From Mameliella sp. CS4 (GTDB taxonomy: Bacteria; Pseudomonadota; Alphaproteobacteria; Rhodobacterales; Rhodobacteraceae): a stretch of 64,000 nucleotides of DNA. A model generated the notes under the pieces. It was given only the letters and a program-made list of their open reading frames with translations, did no database searches and was not told where the DNA came from. Location of the stretch: positions 62,001 to 126,000 of the forward strand of contig NZ_JAHXRQ010000011.1 in the NCBI RefSeq assembly GCF_019392335.1, written 5' to 3'. A program made the position numbers and the translations under genes. Position 1 is the first letter of the stretch. Each line of letters begins with the position of its first letter. Positions 1-9,146 of this stretch are shown one piece after another.

Positions 1-158
1 CCTGACCCCGTCTTCTTGCAGGACAAGTGATAGCGCCGGAGTGGTTAATCACAGGTAAACCAAAACGCATTCTGTGCCCGTCACAGGACTAACCCCTTGC
101 AATCGCGGCAGAACAGAGACCCGCCGGGTGATCCCTGGCGGGCCCGCCCGACGAAGGG

Positions 159-1580
159 TCAGGCCTGGGCGCCGCCGACCGTCAGCCCACCGATCATCAC
201 GGTCGGCTGACCGACGCCCACCGGCACCCATTGGCCCTGCTTGCCGCAGTTGCCCATTCCCGGGTCCAGTTCCATGTCGTTCCCAAGCGCCAGGATGCGG
301 TTCAGCGCATTTGCCCCGTCACCGATCAGCGTCGCCCCTTTGACCGGGGCCCCCACCTTGCCGTTCTTCACGCGGTAGGCCTCGGTACAGGAAAAGACGA
401 ACTTGCCGTTGGTGATGTCCACCTGTCCGCCACCAAAGCCTACGGCCCAGATGCCATCCTTGAGGTCGGCAACAATATCAGCCGGATCCGAATCGCCGCC
501 CAGCATGTAGGTGTTGGTCATGCGTGGCATCGGAATATGCGCATAGCTCTGCCGCCGCCCGTTGCCAGTCGGTTCGACACCCATCAGGCGCGCGTTCTGC
601 CGGTCTTGCATGAAACCGACCAGCTTGCCGTCCTCGATCAGAACGTTCTTGCCCGAAGGCGTGCCCTCGTCATCGACGGTAATCGATCCGCGCCGATCAG
701 GGATCGTGCCGTCGTCCAACACGGTCACACCCTTTGCGGCCACCTGCTGGCCCATCAGACCGGCGAAGGCGGAACTGCCCTTGCGGTTGAAATCGCCCTC
801 CAGGCCGTGGCCTACCGCCTCGTGCAACAGGATGCCCGGCCAGCCGGGGCCAAGCACGATGTCCATGACACCCGCAGGCGCCGATTCTGCCTCGAGATTG
901 ACCAGTGCGACGCGCAGCGCTTCGCGCGCCTTGGCCTGCCAGTCCTGCGGTGCAAGCAGCCCGTCCAGCGCGACGCGCCCGCCACCGCCCGCGGTGCCGG
1001 ATTCGCGGCGGCCGTTCTCCTCGACGATGACCGATACATTGACCCGCGTCATCGGACGCACGTCAGAGACAAGCGTGCCATCGGCGCGCAGGATCGAGAC
1101 CTCCTGCAGCGAGGCCGCAATTGTCGCCGTCACCTGTACCACACGGCGGTCGAGATCGCGGGTAAAGGCGTCGATCTCGCGCAGGGTTTCCAGCTTGACC
1201 GGGAAACTGGCCCCTTCGATCGGATCGGCGTCCGTATAAAGGTGCCGGTTGGTGCCCGCCGGCGGCGGCGCCATGATCCCGCCGCCATCACCGATGGCCA
1301 GGCGCGCGGTTTCCACCGCGCGTTTCAGCGCCGCTTCGCTGATCTCGGAGGCATGGGCATAACCCGCCACCTCGCCGCGTACCGCGCGCAGGCCGAAGCC
1401 CTCGGAGGAATCATAGCTGGCGGTCTTGACCCGCCCGTCATCGAGGACAAGGGCTTCGGATCGGGCGCGCTCGATGAAAAGCTCGCCGTCCTCGGCCCCA
1501 GAGAGCGCATCGCGGACAAGCGCTGTGGTGGCATCGAGGTCCAGATGGGTCTCGAAGGGGCGAAAGGGAGCATTGGACAT
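159..1580 (-). CDS. tldD: TldD metalloprotease/modulator
   Basis: 473 residues, close to the usual length of TldD. The protein carries the zinc motif HEAVGH at residues 253-258 and the glycine-rich C-terminal region of the PmbA/TldD family, including a late cysteine in MGNCGK that is a metal ligand in the family. TldD works with TldE/PmbA as a heterodimeric cytoplasmic protease that trims unstructured peptides such as modified-peptide leaders and antitoxins; that role is known from other bacteria and is not shown here. No pmbA partner lies in this window. The gene is divergent from a small secreted-protein gene at 1722 and lies beside the cytochrome oxidase operon, an arrangement I recall from other Rhodobacteraceae. 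The start ATG is followed by a continuous family-like N-terminus. Bases 1-158 downstream show no gene. Confidence 0.95.
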   Translation of the reverse strand: MSNAPFRPFETHLDLDATTALVRDALSGAEDGELFIERARSEALVLDDGRVKTASYDSSEGFGLRAVRGEVAGYAHASEISEAALKRAVETARLAIGDGGGIMAPPPAGTNRHLYTDADPIEGASFPVKLETLREIDAFTRDLDRRVVQVTATIAASLQEVSILRADGTLVSDVRPMTRVNVSVIVEENGRRESGTAGGGGRVALDGLLAPQDWQAKAREALRVALVNLEAESAPAGVMDIVLGPGWPGILLHEAVGHGLEGDFNRKGSSAFAGLMGQQVAAKGVTVLDDGTIPDRRGSITVDDEGTPSGKNVLIEDGKLVGFMQDRQNARLMGVEPTGNGRRQSYAHIPMPRMTNTYMLGGDSDPADIVADLKDGIWAVGFGGGQVDITNGKFVFSCTEAYRVKNGKVGAPVKGATLIGDGANALNRILALGNDMELDPGMGNCGKQGQWVPVGVGQPTVMIGGLTVGGAQA

Positions 1581-1721
1581 GTGAAACTCCGGGATCGGTC
1601 ATGGCGTCTGTTGCCCACAGACCTAGCCCATCGGCATCGGCTTGGCCACGGCGGAGGCCGGGCACATTTGGGAAAGGCGGCCGCTCGTGGTAGGCTGCGA
1701 GATCTTTTGGGAGGACGATCC

Positions 1722-1979
1722 ATGCGCACGACAGTTGCCACACTGATCCTTGCCATCTGCGCCACCGGCGCTTCGGCCCAGTATATCGACCTGATCGAAA
1801 TGATACAGGCGCCCCCCGGCAGCGCCGGGGCAACTGTGGACCCGCACACGCGGACCCTGACCATCGAAAAGCCCGGGGCCCTGCCGCCCATGTCGGAAAA
1901 CGTGCCGCACAAGGTGGACGGCGCCGGGATCGGCATAGAGACCGGGCCAGACACCAGGGGCCAACCCATCGGCAAGTAA
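1722..1979 (+). CDS. Small secreted/periplasmic protein of unknown function
   Basis: 85 residues. The first 20 or so (MRTTVATLILAICATGASAQ) form a clear Sec signal peptide ending in an ASA-Q cleavage site. The mature part is about 65 residues, rich in proline, glycine and charged residues, with no cysteine and no motif I recognise. A GGAGG-like sequence sits just before the ATG. It is divergent from tldD and about 270 bases upstream of ctaC, in the same direction, but the gap with its own regulatory box argues that it is not part of the oxidase operon. Function unknown. The signal peptide and ribosome site make it a probable real gene. Confidence 0.6.
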   Translation: MRTTVATLILAICATGASAQYIDLIEMIQAPPGSAGATVDPHTRTLTIEKPGALPPMSENVPHKVDGAGIGIETGPDTRGQPIGK

Positions 1980-2083
1980 CCGGACCTGTCCGCCCAGCGC
2001 TTCGGGGTTGCAAAATCTGCCCGCCGAAGGCTGGAAACAGCGCCCGAATTGCCCTTGCGGGACAAAGACTGCGACACCGTTGC

Positions 2084-2097
2084 TTGATCTGGATCAA
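2084..2097. promoter_or_regulatory. FixK/FNR-type box upstream of ctaC
   Basis: TTGATCTGGATCAA is a perfect match to the FNR/FixK half-sites TTGAT-N4-ATCAA, with the extra C and G that make the FixK form TTGATC-N2-GATCAA. It is centred about 160 bases before the ctaC start. A TATGAT sequence at 2147-2152 is a possible -10 element. CRP/FNR-family control of terminal oxidases by oxygen is well known; that this copy is used is inferred. Confidence 0.65.
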
Positions 2098-2249
2098 AAA
2101 AAGCGGCGGTTTGCCGCAAGGACCGAGCTTTCCCGGCATTCCAGAATATGATTTTAAACAGACAGAACGCAAAGGGGGGTGCGTGAACTGCCGTGTCCAC
2201 CGCGGTGTTCCTCCCGTCCGACCACACTCGCAACCGATCAGGGTGAGAC

Positions 2250-3125
2250 ATGCAAAGCAAACCGATGCTTTTGGGCCTTCTGAGCGCCTTCATCGCCGCG
2301 CCGGCACTGGCGCAGGACCTTCCCGTCGTGGGCAAACCCCATGACGGTGGCATGGGCTTTCAGCCCGCCGCCACCGAACTGGCGGCCGATCTGCAGTGGC
2401 TGGACGGCATGATCCTCGTGATCATCACCGCCATCTGCCTGCTGGTCGTCGCCCTGATGGCCTTCATCTACGTGCGCTTCAACCGCAAGGCCAACCCGAC
2501 CCCGGGCACCTTTACCCACAATTCGCCGCTTGAGGTGGCCTGGACCATCGGGCCGATCGTCATCCTGGTTTTCATCGGCGCCTTCTCGCTGCCGGTCCTG
2601 TTCAAGCAGCAGGAAATCCCCGAGGGCGACATCACCATCAAGGTGACCGGCTACCAGTGGTACTGGGGTTATGAATATGTCGGCACCGACCTCGCCTATG
2701 ACGCCTACATGATCGGGTCTCCCGCCACCGGCGGCGATAACCGCATGACCCCGGCTGTCGAAGAACAGCTGGTCGATGCCGGTTTCGAAAAGAGCGACTT
2801 CCTGCTGGCAACCGATACCGCCATCGTCCTGCCCGTCGGCAAGACCGTCGTGATGCAGGTGACCGGTGCGGACGTGATCCATTCCTGGACCATCCCTGCC
2901 TTCGGCGTGAAACAGGACGCGGTCCCCGGTCGTCTGGCCGAACTGTGGTTCACCCCCGAGAAAGAGGGCGTCTACTACGGCCAGTGCTCGGAACTCTGCG
3001 GTATCGCGCACGCCTACATGCCGATCACCGTCAAGGTCGTCAGCGAAGAGGCCTACGAGGCCTGGCTGCAGCGGTCGATCGACGAAGGTGGCTACACCGA
3101 CGTCCGCGCAGTCCTGACCAACTGA
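2250..3125 (+). CDS. ctaC: Cytochrome c oxidase subunit II
   Basis: 291 residues. It has an N-terminal signal peptide (to about residue 22), two membrane helices at about 52-74 and 99-118, and the periplasmic cupredoxin domain. The binuclear CuA site is intact: His211 in HSWT, then Cys246, Cys250, His254 and Met257 in [14 protein letters not shown]. The aromatic electron-entry motif GYQWYWGYE is at 134-142. The subunit takes electrons from cytochrome c and passes them to subunit I (ctaD, not in this window). It is the first gene of the oxidase assembly run ctaC-ctaB-small ORF-ctaG-ctaE, and a FixK/FNR box lies upstream. A hairpin-plus-T signal follows it before ctaB. Confidence 0.97.
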   Translation: MQSKPMLLGLLSAFIAAPALAQDLPVVGKPHDGGMGFQPAATELAADLQWLDGMILVIITAICLLVVALMAFIYVRFNRKANPTPGTFTHNSPLEVAWTIGPIVILVFIGAFSLPVLFKQQEIPEGDITIKVTGYQWYWGYEYVGTDLAYDAYMIGSPATGGDNRMTPAVEEQLVDAGFEKSDFLLATDTAIVLPVGKTVVMQVTGADVIHSWTIPAFGVKQDAVPGRLAELWFTPEKEGVYYGQCSELCGIAHAYMPITVKVVSEEAYEAWLQRSIDEGGYTDVRAVLTN

Positions 3126-3169
3126 GTCCGGATGGGTTTGAAAGCCCATCCTACGCCAAACCTGCAAGG

Positions 3170-3192
3170 TGCGCCGCTCCGGCGCATCTTTT
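3170..3192 (+). terminator. Intrinsic terminator-like hairpin between ctaC and ctaB
   Basis: A 7-bp stem TGCGCCG/CGGCGCA with a 3-base loop is followed by TCTTTT. A second 6-bp hairpin (GATGGG...CCCATC, 3131-3150) sits just before it. It may lower expression of the downstream assembly genes relative to subunit II. This is inferred from shape only. Confidence 0.6.
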
Positions 3193-3209
3193 GACCACAG
3201 GGACCCACG

Positions 3210-4145
3210 ATGAGCGACGCCAGCCTGCACGCCAGCCCCTACGAGAACGAGGCCCAGTTCGGTGACTATTTCGCCCTGCTGAAGCCGCGGGTGATGACGC
3301 TTGTCGTCTTTACCGCCTTTGTCGGCCTGCTGGCCGCGCCGGTCGGTGTGCACCCCTTCGTCGGCTTCTGCGCGGTGCTCTTCATCGCCGTGGGCGGCGG
3401 TGCCTCGGGCGCGCTGAACATGTGGTACGATTCGGACATCGACGCGGTGATGAAACGCACCGCCAAGCGCCCGATCCCCGCCGGCAAGGTCACCCGGGAC
3501 GAGGCGCTGGCCATCGGCCTGACCCTGTCCGTCTTTGCCGTGGTCTTCCTGGGCCTCGCCACCAATTGGGTGGCGGCGGGCCTGCTGGCCTTTACCATTT
3601 TCTTCTACGTCGTGGTCTACACCATGTGGCTCAAGCGGCTGACGCCGCAGAACATCGTGATCGGCGGCGCCGCCGGGGCCTTCCCCCCGATGATCGGCTG
3701 GGCCGCCGCGACCGGTGACATCTCGACCGCCTCTGTCCTGATGTTCTGCCTGACCTTCCTCTGGACGCCGCCGCATTTCTGGGCGCTCGCCCTGTTTGTC
3801 CGCATGGACTATGACAACGCCACTGTGCCGATGCTGACCGTGACCCACGGCCGCCGCGCCACCCGCCGTCATGTCCTGGTCTACACCGTGCTGCTGGCCG
3901 TCTTTGCCATCGGGCTTGGCTTTACCCAGGTCGGCGGGCCGGTCTACCTGGCCACTTCGGTGCTGCTGAACGCATTGTTCCTGAAAGGCGCCGTGCAGAT
4001 CGCACGCCGCGACGAGGCGCAGGCCGAGGCGGACAGCTACAAGGTGGAAAAGAAATTCTTCAAGCTCTCGCTGCTCTACCTCTTCGCGCACTTCGGCGCG
4101 ATCCTGGTGGACGCGGGGCTGGATCGCCTGGGAGTCTGGGGATGA
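3210..4145 (+). CDS. ctaB: Protoheme IX farnesyltransferase (heme O synthase)
   Basis: 311 residues and a polytopic inner-membrane protein of the UbiA superfamily. The first prenyl-diphosphate/Mg site is visible as N70-MWY-D74-SDI-D78, followed by the KRPIPAGKV loop, and the second acidic region is YDNATVPM. The enzyme adds a farnesyl group to heme b to make heme O, the precursor of heme A for the aa3 oxidase. It sits between ctaC and a small membrane-protein gene, with which its stop codon overlaps (ATGA at 4142-4145), so translational coupling is likely. Length and motifs match the family. Confidence 0.96.
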   Translation: MSDASLHASPYENEAQFGDYFALLKPRVMTLVVFTAFVGLLAAPVGVHPFVGFCAVLFIAVGGGASGALNMWYDSDIDAVMKRTAKRPIPAGKVTRDEALAIGLTLSVFAVVFLGLATNWVAAGLLAFTIFFYVVVYTMWLKRLTPQNIVIGGAAGAFPPMIGWAAATGDISTASVLMFCLTFLWTPPHFWALALFVRMDYDNATVPMLTVTHGRRATRRHVLVYTVLLAVFAIGLGFTQVGGPVYLATSVLLNALFLKGAVQIARRDEAQAEADSYKVEKKFFKLSLLYLFAHFGAILVDAGLDRLGVWG

Positions 4146-4312
4146 GCCTGGTCAAGGAACACGAACTGCACAAGCGCAGGCGGGGCCGCAACATCGGCGT
4201 CGGCCTGGTGCTGGCAGCCTTCATAGCCATCATATTCGGGCTGACCTTTGTGAAAGTCACCCGGGAGAACTTCCAGGTGCAACCGCAACAGGGAGTGACT
4301 GATGGGAATTGA
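4142..4312 (+). CDS. Small single-helix membrane protein of the ctaB-ctaG interval (CoxF-like)
   Basis: 56 residues, too short for many gene finders. The N-terminus is basic ([13 protein letters not shown]) and is followed by one membrane helix at about residues 20-37 ([18 protein letters not shown]). The start overlaps the ctaB stop (ATGA) and the end overlaps the ctaG start by 11 bases, which is strong evidence of a real coupled gene. A small protein at this position is typical of alphaproteobacterial aa3 oxidase loci and is sometimes named CoxF or a cytochrome c oxidase assembly small protein. Its function is not firmly known. Confidence 0.8.
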   Translation: MSLVKEHELHKRRRGRNIGVGLVLAAFIAIIFGLTFVKVTRENFQVQPQQGVTDGN

Positions 4313-4886
4313 CGGCAAGTCTAAAACGGTTCTGCAACTGGTTGGCGTTGTCGTCCTCATGGGCGGGCTGGCCTGGGCCTCGGTGCCCTTCTACAACTGG
4401 TTCTGCCGGGTCACCGGCTTTGGCGGCACGACCAACGTCGCGACCGCAACCACCGGCGAGATTCTGGATCAGACCATCAAGGTCCGGTTCGACGCCTCGA
4501 AGGATCGCGGCATGCCGTGGGAGTTCAAACCGGTCCAGACCGAAATGACCCTGCGCATCGGCGAACAGGGGCTGGCCTTCTACGAAGCCTACAACCCCAC
4601 CGACCGGCCCATCGCCGGGCAGGCGACGTACAATGTCGCCCCTTATGAAGCGGGCGCTTTCTTTTCCAAGATCGACTGCTTCTGCTTTACCGAACAGGTG
4701 CTGATGCCCGGTGAGCGCGTGCAGATGCCGGTCAGCTTTTTCGTCGACCCCGAGATCGTCACCGACCGGGATGCCAAGCACACCAACCACATCACACTGT
4801 CCTATACCTTCTACGAGATCGACCTGCCCGAAGAGACGCAGGCCGCGCTCGACGCCAAGAATGACGCGAAAGCGTCCGTGAACTAA
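4302..4886 (+). CDS. ctaG: Cytochrome c oxidase assembly protein CtaG (Cox11)
   Basis: 194 residues. A single N-terminal membrane anchor spans about residues 10-30, followed by a periplasmic immunoglobulin-like domain. The copper-binding CFCF motif is present (Cys126 and Cys128), as is the conserved Cys35 near the membrane (WFCR). Cox11 proteins deliver copper to the CuB site of oxidase subunit I. It overlaps the upstream small gene and is 20 bases before ctaE, consistent with one operon. Confidence 0.95.
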   Translation: MGIDGKSKTVLQLVGVVVLMGGLAWASVPFYNWFCRVTGFGGTTNVATATTGEILDQTIKVRFDASKDRGMPWEFKPVQTEMTLRIGEQGLAFYEAYNPTDRPIAGQATYNVAPYEAGAFFSKIDCFCFTEQVLMPGERVQMPVSFFVDPEIVTDRDAKHTNHITLSYTFYEIDLPEETQAALDAKNDAKASVN

Positions 4887-4906
4887 CGCCTAACGAGGGA
4901 ACCGCA

Positions 4907-5707
4907 ATGGCGCATGCAAAGAACCACGACTATCACATTCTGAACCCCTCTATCTGGCCCTTTCTCGGGGCGGTGGCCGGCTTCGTCATGTTGTTCGGCG
5001 CGGCGCTGATGTTCCATGACCACGGGCCCTGGATGTTCCTGATCGGTTTCGTCGGTGTGCTCTACACCATGTTCGGCTGGTGGTCGGACACGGTGACGGA
5101 AAACCAGGTCGGCGATCACACGCCCGTCGTCCTGATCGGCCTGCGCTACGGCTTTATCCTGTTCATCATGTCCGAGGTGATGTTCTTCTTCGCCTGGTTC
5201 TGGTCGTTCTTCAAACACGCCCTCTACCCGATGGGCCCGCAAAGCCCGGCCGTCGACGGCGTCTGGCCGCCCGCTGGCATCGAGACATTCGACCCCTGGC
5301 ACCTGCCGCTGATCAACACGCTGATCCTGCTGTGCTCGGGTGCGGCCGCCACTTGGGCACACCACGCCCTGGTGCACGAGGACAACCGCAAGGACGTCAA
5401 GTCCGGCCTGATCATCGCTGTCTTGCTGGGACTGCTGTTCACCTTCTTCCAGGCTTATGAATACAGCCACGCGGCCTTCGGTTTCTCCGGCAACATCTAC
5501 GGCGCCAACTTCTTCATGGCGACGGGTTTCCACGGCGCGCACGTGATCATCGGTACGATCTTCCTGTTCATCTGCCTGATCCGTGTCTACCGCGGCCATT
5601 TCACCGCCACGAACCACCTCGGCTTCGAAGCGGCGGCCTGGTACTGGCACTTCGTCGACGTTGTCTGGCTGTTCCTCTTCGCCGCTGTCTATATCTGGGG
5701 CGGCTGA
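4907..5707 (+). CDS. ctaE: Cytochrome c oxidase subunit III
   Basis: 266 residues with seven predicted membrane helices. The sequence is characteristic of CoxC/CtaE, for example the acidic helix with [14 protein letters not shown] and the C-terminal [15 protein letters not shown]. Subunit III stabilises the aa3 oxidase and protects subunit I during proton uptake. A ribosome site (GAGGGAACC) precedes the ATG. The gene is followed by a GC-rich hairpin (5714-5731) and then a full terminator, so the oxidase operon probably ends here, with SURF1 read from read-through or its own promoter. Confidence 0.97.
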   Translation: MAHAKNHDYHILNPSIWPFLGAVAGFVMLFGAALMFHDHGPWMFLIGFVGVLYTMFGWWSDTVTENQVGDHTPVVLIGLRYGFILFIMSEVMFFFAWFWSFFKHALYPMGPQSPAVDGVWPPAGIETFDPWHLPLINTLILLCSGAAATWAHHALVHEDNRKDVKSGLIIAVLLGLLFTFFQAYEYSHAAFGFSGNIYGANFFMATGFHGAHVIIGTIFLFICLIRVYRGHFTATNHLGFEAAAWYWHFVDVVWLFLFAAVYIWGG

Positions 5708-5773
5708 AGGTGCGGCGGGGAGCCCCCCGCCCTACATCAGGCCTTGAACCTCACGGCCCACAAGGTACACCAA

Positions 5774-5801
5774 GGCGCGCCCACACCGGGCGCGCCTTTT
5801 T
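5774..5801 (+). terminator. Rho-independent terminator after ctaE
   Basis: The stem GGCGCGCC/GGCGCGCC with a short loop is followed by a run of five T. It lies only about 20 bases upstream of the SURF1 start, so it may also attenuate that gene. Confidence 0.75.
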
Positions 5802-5819
5802 CGTTTCCGGAGCCCCTGC

Positions 5820-6497
5820 TTGAGACGCTACATCGCCCCCCTGCTGATCGGCCTGACAGGCATCGCCATCCTGCTGTGGCTGGGCACCTGGCAATTGCAG
5901 CGGCTGGACTGGAAACGCGGCATCCTGAATGAGATAGAGACTACCATCGCGGGCGCGCCGCAACCCCTGCCCCGGCTGGTCGATCCCGGGGCACAGCGCT
6001 ACCAGCCGACGACCCTGACCGGTGAGATCGGCGCCGAGACGCTGGCGGTACTTGTCTCGGTCAAACAGCGTGGCGCGGGCTGGCGGCTGATCTCCCCCTT
6101 CCAGACAGAGGATGGGCGGCGCGTGCTGGTCGACCGCGGGTTTGTCCCCGTCGACCAAAAGGACGCCCCGCGCTACAGCGGACCTGCGGAGGTGATCGGC
6201 AACCTGCACTGGCCCGATGACCGCAACTCCTCGACACCGGACAACGACCCCGCGGACAACACCTGGTTCGCGCGGGATCTCGCCCCGATGGCAGACAGGC
6301 TCGACACCGAACCCCTGCTGGTCGTGACACGGACGATGTCGCCCGCCGACGAAGGTGTGTCGCCCCTGCCCGTCGATATCAGCGGCATTCCCAACGATCA
6401 CTTGCAATACGCCCTGACGTGGTATTCGCTCGCCGCGGTCTGGCTCATCATGACAGGCGTCTGGATCAGGCGGCTGAAAACAGGCAGGGAGGCCTGA
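5820..6497 (+). CDS. SURF1-family oxidase assembly protein
   Basis: 225 residues. Two membrane helices flank a periplasmic domain: one near the N-terminus (IAPLLIGLTGIAILLWLG) and one near the C-terminus (YSLAAVWLIMTGVWI). The family signature LGTWQLQRLDWK follows the first helix and the QYALTWYSLA signature precedes the end. SURF1 (Surf1c in Paracoccus) helps insert heme A into oxidase subunit I. The chosen start is TTG at 5820, because a CCGGAG ribosome site sits at 5807-5812 with good spacing and no in-frame ATG fits the family N-terminus. The stop is directly followed by thrC. Confidence 0.92.
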   Translation: MRRYIAPLLIGLTGIAILLWLGTWQLQRLDWKRGILNEIETTIAGAPQPLPRLVDPGAQRYQPTTLTGEIGAETLAVLVSVKQRGAGWRLISPFQTEDGRRVLVDRGFVPVDQKDAPRYSGPAEVIGNLHWPDDRNSSTPDNDPADNTWFARDLAPMADRLDTEPLLVVTRTMSPADEGVSPLPVDISGIPNDHLQYALTWYSLAAVWLIMTGVWIRRLKTGREA

Positions 6498-6498
6498 C

Positions 6499-7887
6499 AT
6501 GCGTTACATCTCCACCCGCGGACAGGCGCCCTCGCTGACCTTCGAAGAGGCGATGCTCTCGGGCCTCGCGCGTGACGGCGGCCTCTATGTGCCCGAAACC
6601 ATCCCGCAGATGAGCGCGGGTGACATCCGCGCCCTGCATGGCCTCAGCTACGAAGAGACCGCGTTTCGCGTGATGCGCCCCTTTGTCGGCGACGGGTTCA
6701 CCGACGAGGTCTTTGCCGACCTGATCGCCAAGGCTTACGCCGGTTTCGGCCACGGCGCACGGGCGCCGCTGGTCCAGCTGGCGCCGGGACATTTCCTGCT
6801 CGAGCTGTTCCACGGGCCGACTCTGGCCTTCAAGGACTTCGCCATGCAGCTGATCGGCCAGCTGTTCCAGGAGGCGCTGGAGCGGCGGGGCGAGCGTGTG
6901 ACCATCGTCGGCGCGACCTCGGGCGACACTGGCTCTGCCGCCATCGAGGCCTTCAAGGGACTGGAAAATGTCGATGTCTTCATCCTTTTCCCGCATGGCC
7001 GGGTGTCCGAGGTTCAGCGCCGCCAGATGACCACACCGGCCGAGGCCAATGTCCACGCGCTCGCGCTCGACGGGCATTTCGACGACTGCCAAGGCCGGCT
7101 CAAGGACATGTTCAACCATTTCGAGTTCCGCGACAGCGTACGGCTGGCAGGCGTCAACTCGATCAACTGGGCGCGCGTCCTTGCGCAGGTCGTCTACTAT
7201 TTCTCCGCTGCCGTGTCGCTGGGTGCGCCCGATCGCAAGGTCAGCTTCACCGTGCCCACCGGCAACTTCGGCGACATCTTCGCGGGTTACATCGCCAAGA
7301 AGATGGGCCTGCCCATCGACCGGCTGGTGGTCGCCACCAACCAGAATGACATCCTGCACCGTTGCCTGTCGTCGGGTGACTACAAGACCTCCGAGGTGCA
7401 TCCCTCGATCAGCCCCTCGATGGACATTCAGGTCAGCAGCAACTTTGAACGCGCGCTTTTCGACGCCTACGGCCGCGACGGGGCGGCGGTGGCGCAGCTG
7501 ATGGACGAGCTGAAGGCCGGTGGCTTCAAGGTGTCCCAGGGCGCGCTTGAGGCGCTGCGCGAGCACTTCGATTCGGGCCGCGTGTCCGAGGAAGCTACGC
7601 TGGACACGATCCGCACGGCCCATTCCACGATGGGAGAGCTGCTTTGCCCGCATTCCGCCGTCGGTGTCCGCGTGGGCGAGGCACAGCGCCAAGCCGACAC
7701 ACCGATGATCACCCTGGCCACGGCCCATCCGGCCAAGTTCCCCGACGCGGTGGAAAAGGCCAGCGGCATTCGCCCCCCTCTTCCAAATCGCATGGCCGAT
7801 CTGTATGAGCGTCCGGAACGGGTGACGCGGGTACAGAACGACCTCGCCGCCCTCGAAACCCTCATCCAGGAGCGTATTGCCAAGTGA
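6499..7887 (+). CDS. thrC: Threonine synthase
   Basis: 462 residues, the longer thrC form that begins with MRYISTRG and has the N-terminal extension of that group. The PLP lysine is Lys112 in LAFKDFAMQ, and the phosphate-binding SGDTGSAA motif follows at about 143-150. The enzyme converts O-phosphohomoserine to threonine in the cytoplasm. It starts one base after the SURF1 stop region and overlaps the M16 peptidase start by four bases. SURF1-thrC-M16 is, as far as I recall, a conserved order in Rhodobacterales without an obvious functional link. Confidence 0.96.
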   Translation: MRYISTRGQAPSLTFEEAMLSGLARDGGLYVPETIPQMSAGDIRALHGLSYEETAFRVMRPFVGDGFTDEVFADLIAKAYAGFGHGARAPLVQLAPGHFLLELFHGPTLAFKDFAMQLIGQLFQEALERRGERVTIVGATSGDTGSAAIEAFKGLENVDVFILFPHGRVSEVQRRQMTTPAEANVHALALDGHFDDCQGRLKDMFNHFEFRDSVRLAGVNSINWARVLAQVVYYFSAAVSLGAPDRKVSFTVPTGNFGDIFAGYIAKKMGLPIDRLVVATNQNDILHRCLSSGDYKTSEVHPSISPSMDIQVSSNFERALFDAYGRDGAAVAQLMDELKAGGFKVSQGALEALREHFDSGRVSEEATLDTIRTAHSTMGELLCPHSAVGVRVGEAQRQADTPMITLATAHPAKFPDAVEKASGIRPPLPNRMADLYERPERVTRVQNDLAALETLIQERIAK

Positions 7888-9146
7888 GTGTTCAGATCGC
7901 CACCCTTTCCAACGGACTGCGCGTCGTGACCGAAAACATGCCGGGGCTGCAAAGTACCGCAGTCGGACTATGGGTCACTGCCGGAGGGCGGCACGAGCGC
8001 GAAGAACAGAACGGCATTGCGCATTTCCTGGAACACATGGCCTTCAAGGGCACCAAGACTCGCAGCGCCCTGCAGATCGCCGAGGCGATCGAGGACGTGG
8101 GCGGTTATATCAACGCCTATACCTCGCGCGAGGTCACGGCCTACTACGCCCGCGTTCTGGAACCGGACGTGGCACTGGCCGTGGACGTGATCGCCGACAT
8201 CCTGCGGGACCCGGTTTTCGACCCCAAGGAAATCGAGGTCGAGCGCCACGTCATCCTGCAGGAGATCGGCCAGGCGCATGACACGCCCGACGACGTGATC
8301 TTTGACTGGCTCCAGGAACAGGCCTATCCGGATCAGCCCATCGGCCGCACGATCCTGGGCGAGGCGGCCCGCGTGCAGGGGTTCGACCGGGGCGATCTGG
8401 CGGGCTTTGTGAACGAACATTACGGGCCAGACCAGATGATCCTCTCGGCCGCTGGCGCGGTCGATCACGATGCGCTGGTCAAACAGGCCGAGGCGCTCTT
8501 TGGCGACATGGTCCCGCGCAGCGCCCTGTCTGCCGACCCGGCCCGCTTTCACGGCGGCGAGACGCGTCACACAAAGGACCTTGAACAGGCGCACCTGGCG
8601 CTGGCCTTCGAGGCGCCCGGCTATCGCGACCCGGAGTTCTATGCCGCGCAGATCTATTCGGTGGCCCTGGGCGGCGGCATGTCCTCGCGCCTGTTCCAAG
8701 AGATCCGCGAGAAACGCGGCCTCTGCTACACCATCTTTGCCCAGAACGGCGCCTATGCCGACACTGGCATGACAACGATCTATGCCGGCACCTCGGGCGC
8801 CGAGATGCCAGAACTGATCACGCTGACCGTGGACGAGATGAAGCGCAGCGCCGAAGACATGAGCACCGCCGAGATCGAGCGCGCCCGCGCCCAGATGAAG
8901 GCCGGCCTCCTGATGGGTCTCGAAAGCCCCTCCTCCCGCGCCGAACGCAGCGCCCGCATGGTCCAGATCTGGGGAGAGGTGCCGGATATCGAACGCACCG
9001 TCGCCAAGATCGACGCAGTCACGCGCGAGGATGTCCTGCGCTTCGCCGAGGCGCAGGCCGCCGAGGCCGCCGCCGCGATGGCGCTCTACGGCCCCGTGGC
9101 AGAGGCGCCCACGCTCTCCGAGCTGCAGGCACGCCGGGCGGCATGA
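7884..9146 (+). CDS. M16 family zinc peptidase (mitochondrial-processing-peptidase-like)
   Basis: 420 residues. The inverted zinc motif HFLEH is at 47-51, and the third ligand Glu127 is 76 residues further on, the spacing expected for M16. The C-terminal half is the second M16 domain, with SSRLFQEIREKRGLCYTI around residues 270-290. Proteins of this group resemble the beta subunit of mitochondrial processing peptidase. Their bacterial substrate is not settled. There is no signal peptide, so it is probably cytoplasmic. The gene overlaps thrC and the following acetyltransferase by four bases each (ATGA). Confidence 0.93.
   Translation: MSVQIATLSNGLRVVTENMPGLQSTAVGLWVTAGGRHEREEQNGIAHFLEHMAFKGTKTRSALQIAEAIEDVGGYINAYTSREVTAYYARVLEPDVALAVDVIADILRDPVFDPKEIEVERHVILQEIGQAHDTPDDVIFDWLQEQAYPDQPIGRTILGEAARVQGFDRGDLAGFVNEHYGPDQMILSAAGAVDHDALVKQAEALFGDMVPRSALSADPARFHGGETRHTKDLEQAHLALAFEAPGYRDPEFYAAQIYSVALGGGMSSRLFQEIREKRGLCYTIFAQNGAYADTGMTTIYAGTSGAEMPELITLTVDEMKRSAEDMSTAEIERARAQMKAGLLMGLESPSSRAERSARMVQIWGEVPDIERTVAKIDAVTREDVLRFAEAQAAEAAAAMALYGPVAEAPTLSELQARRAA

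Noticed and set aside
1..158. Possible gene at the left edge
   Set aside because: Only short frames without a family match or clear ribosome site; a palindrome (GCGGGCCCGC) is present but not enough to call a terminator.
2238..4091. Minus-strand open frame opposite ctaC and ctaB
   Set aside because: Composition is biased to His, Gly, Asp and Gln as expected for an antisense frame of GC-rich genes, and the plus strand carries well-known proteins.
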